DNA of 34,967 bases from Streptococcus suis. Its GTDB lineage: Bacteria > Bacillota > Bacilli > Lactobacillales > Streptococcaceae. Under the pieces are notes generated by a model. That model was not told the origin of the DNA, did no database searches, and was given only the letters and a program-made list of their open reading frames with translations. The stretch is from assembly GCF_002964045.1 (NCBI RefSeq), contig NZ_POPB01000311.1, positions 1 through 34,967 of the forward strand, in the 5' to 3' direction. A program made the translations under genes and the position numbers. Below are positions 32,061 through 34,967 of this stretch, in pieces (positions within the stretch are counted from its first letter, which is position 1; the number at the start of each line of letters is the position of its first letter).

Positions 32061-32772
32061 GATCAGAACCTGTATTCACAAGTAAAGTGCTTTGATATAA
32101 GAGATAGTTTTTCGCTAATCAAGGCAGTTTTTTGAGACTGGGCTCAAGCCTAGCGCCACTTCTCAGAGTTTGGGTCAACATCTCAGCGCAGTGGTTGATT
32201 GCTCTAACAATCTGGGAGATTGTTAGAGGTAGGAAATAAAACAAACGAAGTTTGTGTCTAAACAGTCCAGTGGAGTGAAACAGTTTGGGAAACTGTTTCA
32301 GCCTGAGCCTAAAAATGAAAAAGCGAGGTAAAAAGGTTGGAGATAAGATTTGTGAAGCAAATCTCTGCAATTCGTGTTTTACACTCCAAATCCGACCTCT
32401 ACGTCTGTTGCGAACAAGTTCTCTTCATTTCCAACCTCCAACAGTCACTACTCTGACTTAACGATTGATGCGAACTTTGTTCGCTCTATCTCCAACCTCC
32501 AAAGGTTCCCCGAACCTTTGGAGCTATGCGGGGGTGGGAGTTCAAAAGGTCTGGGAGACCTTTTGAAGTAGGAAATACAAGCTGACGGTAGTCAGATCAC
32601 ATAATTCAAAGTCTGTGGATAGACTGTTTCAGGTCAACAACTTGAAACGAAAATTTGTTGACGAACTCGTTTTGAGACCAATTGAGTTCTTTCTCACTCC
32701 AAAAAAACGGACGATGAATAGCTGAAAAAATAGCCTTAGATAAAAGTGCTGTACTGTAAATATGGGTTAGTA
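32061..32772. repeat. Non-coding region of modular hairpin repeats downstream of pepV
   Basis: No gene. A series of near-perfect inverted repeats with 3-nt loops: 32202-32228 (12-bp arms, GGG), ACAAAC-GAA-GTTTGT at 32241-32255, 32277-32299 (10-bp arms, GGG), 32346-32364, GCGAAC-TTT-GTTCGC at 32470-32484, 32497-32523 (12-bp arms, CCC) and 32541-32567 (12-bp arms, GGG). Linkers such as ATCTCCAACCTCC recur. Modules before about 32350 are in reverse orientation, those after are forward. They belong to the same family as the array at 34225-34775. From 32568 to 32772 I see nothing clear. Confidence 0.7.
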
Positions 32773-34173
32773 TTATTTGATCAATTCATAGATAGCTTCT
32801 GCGTAAATGGCAGCGGCACGGTAGAGTTGCTCAACTTCGATAAATTCGTTGGCTTGGTGCATGGTATTGACATCGCCTGGGAACATCGCTCCGTAAGCTA
32901 CACCACGTTTGAGCAAGCGGCCGAATGTACCACCACCGATTACTTGTTCGTGGCCTTTCAAACCTGTATGTTTTTCATAAACAGACAGAAGGGTTGCGAC
33001 CATTGGGTCATCGATTGGGCAATAATGTGGGGTATGACCATGTTCAGATAAGCTGACAGCTTCCACGCCAAGTTTTTCCAAACCAGCCTTAATGGTTTCT
33101 GGGTTGGTATTTTTTGGATAACGGAAGTTGAGGGCAATGGTGTTGTCAGATGAAGTTTCTTCAAACTTAAAGACACCTGCGTTCATAGAAAGGGCACCCA
33201 TCTGCTCATCGTAGATGGCTACGCCGAGTTTCTTAGCGTCATGGTCTTCCAGAAGGACTTGTCCTGCTAAGTCAAGATAGGCTTTAGCTGCTCCGTCAAA
33301 GGCAAATTGGCTGAGGAATTTTGCCAAGTAGGTAGCTCCGTTGACACCTTCTTCTGGGGTTGAACCGTGGGCTGATTTTCCGATGACGGTGACTTGAACT
33401 TGACCGTTTTCAAGGGTTTCCGCGTCAGCTTTTAGGCCATAGGCTGCTGTGAAATCTGCCAACTTGCTATCCAGATCTGCTAGGTCGCCAGAGATGATAG
33501 CTGTCGCAGACTCAGGCACCATGTTCTCACGCAAACCGCCTGCGAAGGAATGCAGTTTAGCAGCTCCGCTATTTTCCCCCGCAAAATGAAGATAAGCTGT
33601 GATATTGCCCTTTTCGCCGTTGATAATCGGGAACTCGGCATCTGGAGAAAATCCGAAATCTGGCAGGGGAAGGCCGACGTGTTCGAAGTAGTAATCCATG
33701 TCCGCCCAGCCCGACTCTTCGTCGGTACCGACGATGAAGCGGACTTTTTTAGAGGTCGGAAGGCCCAACTCCTTGATGATTTTCAAGCCGTAGTAGCAAG
33801 CCATGGTCGGTCCTTTGTCGTCAGAGGATCCGCGGGCAAAGAGCTTGCCGTCGATGATTTGCGGCTCGTATGGGTCAGTGTTCCAGCCACTTCCTGCTGG
33901 CACCACGTCCAAGTGACCGAAGATACCGAGGACTTCGTCGCCCTCGCCAAACTCAAAGTGACCTGCGTAGTTGTCAACGTTCTTGGTTGGGTAACCATCA
34001 CGCTGAGCGATTTCCAGGAACTTGTCCAAGGCACGCACTGGGCCTGGTCCAAATGGATGCTGGGCATCTGCCTGGCTGTCGTCACGCTCGGAATTGATGC
34101 GTAAGAGGTCAAAGAGGTCCGCTAGAAACTCATCTTTGCGTTTGTCAAACTCTGCTCTAAAATTGATTGTCAT
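32773..34173 (-). CDS. pepV: Dipeptidase PepV
   Basis: A 466-residue M20 family metallopeptidase, full length. Metal and catalytic residues as in Lactobacillus PepV: His87 and Asp89 (FGHLDVVPAG), Asp119 (GSSDDKGP), Glu152-Glu153 (DEESG), an Asp in 'SPDAEFP', a His in 'SAHGSTPEEG', and a late His in 'NTMHQANEFIE'. It hydrolyses a broad range of dipeptides in the cytoplasm, part of peptide use. AAAAGGAGAACAC precedes the ATG. Its likely promoter is far upstream, with the repeat array between. Confidence 0.95.
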   Translation of the reverse strand: MTINFRAEFDKRKDEFLADLFDLLRINSERDDSQADAQHPFGPGPVRALDKFLEIAQRDGYPTKNVDNYAGHFEFGEGDEVLGIFGHLDVVPAGSGWNTDPYEPQIIDGKLFARGSSDDKGPTMACYYGLKIIKELGLPTSKKVRFIVGTDEESGWADMDYYFEHVGLPLPDFGFSPDAEFPIINGEKGNITAYLHFAGENSGAAKLHSFAGGLRENMVPESATAIISGDLADLDSKLADFTAAYGLKADAETLENGQVQVTVIGKSAHGSTPEEGVNGATYLAKFLSQFAFDGAAKAYLDLAGQVLLEDHDAKKLGVAIYDEQMGALSMNAGVFKFEETSSDNTIALNFRYPKNTNPETIKAGLEKLGVEAVSLSEHGHTPHYCPIDDPMVATLLSVYEKHTGLKGHEQVIGGGTFGRLLKRGVAYGAMFPGDVNTMHQANEFIEVEQLYRAAAIYAEAIYELIK

Positions 34174-34224
34174 GTGTTCTCCTTTTCAGTATCGTCATTT
34201 GGTTTATCTTTTATTACGTCGACG

Positions 34225-34775
34225 CAAGTGGAAACTTCGTTTCCCTATTTCCAACTTCAAATAATTTCATCATTATTTGAACTCGTTTTGCCGTACTTCA
34301 GTTATGCCTGCGGCTGTTGACACAAACTTCGTTTGTCTCATCTCCGACCTTCAAAGGTTCCCCGAACAGTTGTTGACACAAACTCTGTTTGTTTCATTTC
34401 CAACCTTCAACAGTCACTACTCGGACTGTTTTGACACAAACTTCGTTTGTTTCATCTCCAACCTTCAAAGGTTCCCCGAACAGTTGTTGACACAAACTCT
34501 GTTTGTTTCATCTCCAACCTTCAAAGGTTCCCCGAACAGTTGTTGACACAAACTCTGTTTGTTTCATTTCCAACCTTCAACAGTCACTACTATGACTGTT
34601 TTGACACAAACTTCGTTTGTCTCATCTCTGACCTTCAAAGGTTCCCCGAACAGTTGTTGACACAAACTCTGTTTGTTTCATTTCCAACCTTCAACAGTCA
34701 CTACTATGACTGTTTTGACACAAACTTCGTTTGTCTCATCTCCGACCTTCAAAGGTTCCCCGAACCTTTGAAGCT
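34225..34775. repeat. Tandem array of 56/58-bp modular hairpin units (BOX-like)
   Basis: Eight units begin with GACACAAAC at 34319, 34375, 34433, 34489, 34545, 34603, 34659 and 34717. Each opens with ACAAAC-NNN-GTTTGT and a TCATYTCCRACCTT linker. Two types alternate as A B A A B A B A: type A (56 bp) continues CAAAGGTTCCCCGAACAG, type B (58 bp) CAACAGTCACTACTNNGACTG. The last A unit ends in a full CAAAGGTTC-CCC-GAACCTTTG palindrome. Degenerate units precede it (GGAAAC-TTC-GTTTCC at 34230-34244; a TCAAATAAT palindrome at 34257-34280). Frames seen here are repeat artefacts. Resembles tandem boxB units of pneumococcal BOX elements in design, not in sequence. Confidence 0.8.
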
Positions 34776-34816
34776 AGTAATAAAAGTAAACCAAAAGACT
34801 AGATTAAAGTAAGTCT

Positions 34817-34845
34817 ATTTTATCACAAAATGAAAGAGATTTCAG
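34817..34845 (-). promoter_or_regulatory. Probable pepV promoter upstream of the repeat array
   Basis: Minus-strand CTGAAA (34840-34845), 17-bp spacer, TAAAAT (34817-34822) with TGA just upstream (extended -10). I see no better promoter nearer pepV, so the transcript would have a leader of about 640 nt containing the repeat array. A closer weak promoter cannot be excluded. Confidence 0.5.
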
Positions 34846-34874
34846 AATTGAAACAACAAAAACATACTAAGATT

Positions 34875-34919
34875 AGTAGTGAGGAAATCTCCGACGGGAG
34901 AAAGTACTCACTACTTTTT
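34875..34919 (+). terminator. Large terminator-like hairpin near the window end
   Basis: AGTAGTGAG (34875-34883) pairs with CTCACTACT (34907-34915), with an inner TCTCC/GGAGA stem (34888-34892, 34897-34901), followed by TTTTTC. No gene on the plus strand ends just before it; it may serve a transcript from the right on the other strand, or an unseen RNA. The last 48 bases (34920-34967) show no supportable gene. Confidence 0.5.
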
Positions 34920-34967
34920 CTTTATGATAAAGTAGAGGTGTCTTGTTAAGTCGTAGGGCTTTTTGAC

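Noticed and set aside
34277..34812. Two open frames with repeated 'NLQRFPEQLLTQTLFVS'
   Set aside because: Artefacts of the 56/58-bp tandem repeat array.
34911..34967. 3' end of a gene on the minus strand entering from the right edge
   Set aside because: Open for only 18 codons before a stop, with another frame equally open; nothing recognisable.

Overview
The window looks like chromosome of a low-GC Firmicute, most probably Streptococcus suis or a close relative. Reasons: strong AGGAGG-type ribosome sites, the MntE, HemW, MalP-type phosphorylase, DeoB/PunA/DeoD/RpiA and PepV proteins as I remember them from streptococci, pneumococcus-style BOX-like repeats, and a streptococcal type I-C CRISPR-Cas locus. 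The species call is inference from remembered sequences, not from a search.

Layout. 1-525: AT-rich non-coding DNA with hairpins and a 20-bp direct repeat. 526-1411: a MarR regulator and a DUF1304 membrane protein behind a palindromic operator. 1431-3990: a split ThrE-type amino-acid exporter and the manganese exporter MntE. 4026-6436: a BOX-like element and an amino-acid ABC transporter operon. 6537-9104: hemW, acyl-ACP thioesterase and NUDIX hydrolase, apparently starting from a leaderless promoter, divergent from a VanZ-like gene. 9727-12237: a second BOX-like element and a glucan phosphorylase with cre/LacI-type operators. 12264-16778: nucleoside and pentose salvage genes (rpiA; deoB, two ArsC-family genes, punA, deoD).

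16864-26888 holds a complete type I-C CRISPR-Cas system transcribed leftward: cas3, then cas5-cas8c-cas7-cas4-cas1-cas2, a leader, and 22 repeats with 21 spacers. Cas8c also has an in-frame internal ribosome site that would give the Cas11c small subunit.

The most interesting part is the 460-bp gap between cas3 and cas5 (23929-24388), which looks like a CRISPR-associated regulatory or toxin-antitoxin module. On the + strand, a near-consensus promoter (24276-24304) drives a short RNA (about 24311-24419). It starts with a repeat-like hairpin whose stem sequence has changed on both arms. Next comes an 11-nt handle identical to the array's crRNA handle except for its first base, and then a pseudo-spacer. 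The first 16 nt of that pseudo-spacer match, at 14 positions, a site 84 bp upstream that sits next to a canonical TTC PAM. The only two mismatches are at positions 6 and 12, the bases type I effectors flip out and do not read. The target overlaps the promoter region of a leftward transcript that encodes a previously unannotated 33-residue hydrophobic peptide (24080-24181) and then cas5. This matches the logic of CreTA (a crRNA-like antitoxin guiding Cascade to silence a toxin) and/or crRNA-guided autorepression of the cas operon. I know CreTA from type I-B and I-F systems; a type I-C version in Streptococcus would be new to me.

26973-32060 returns to housekeeping and small genes: mnmE, an unknown anchored exported protein, lemA with a TPM-domain gene, a uracil-DNA glycosylase family gene and a GNAT gene. 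pepV (32773-34173) is flanked on both sides by modular hairpin repeats, one a tandem array of eight 56/58-bp units lying inside its predicted long 5' leader.
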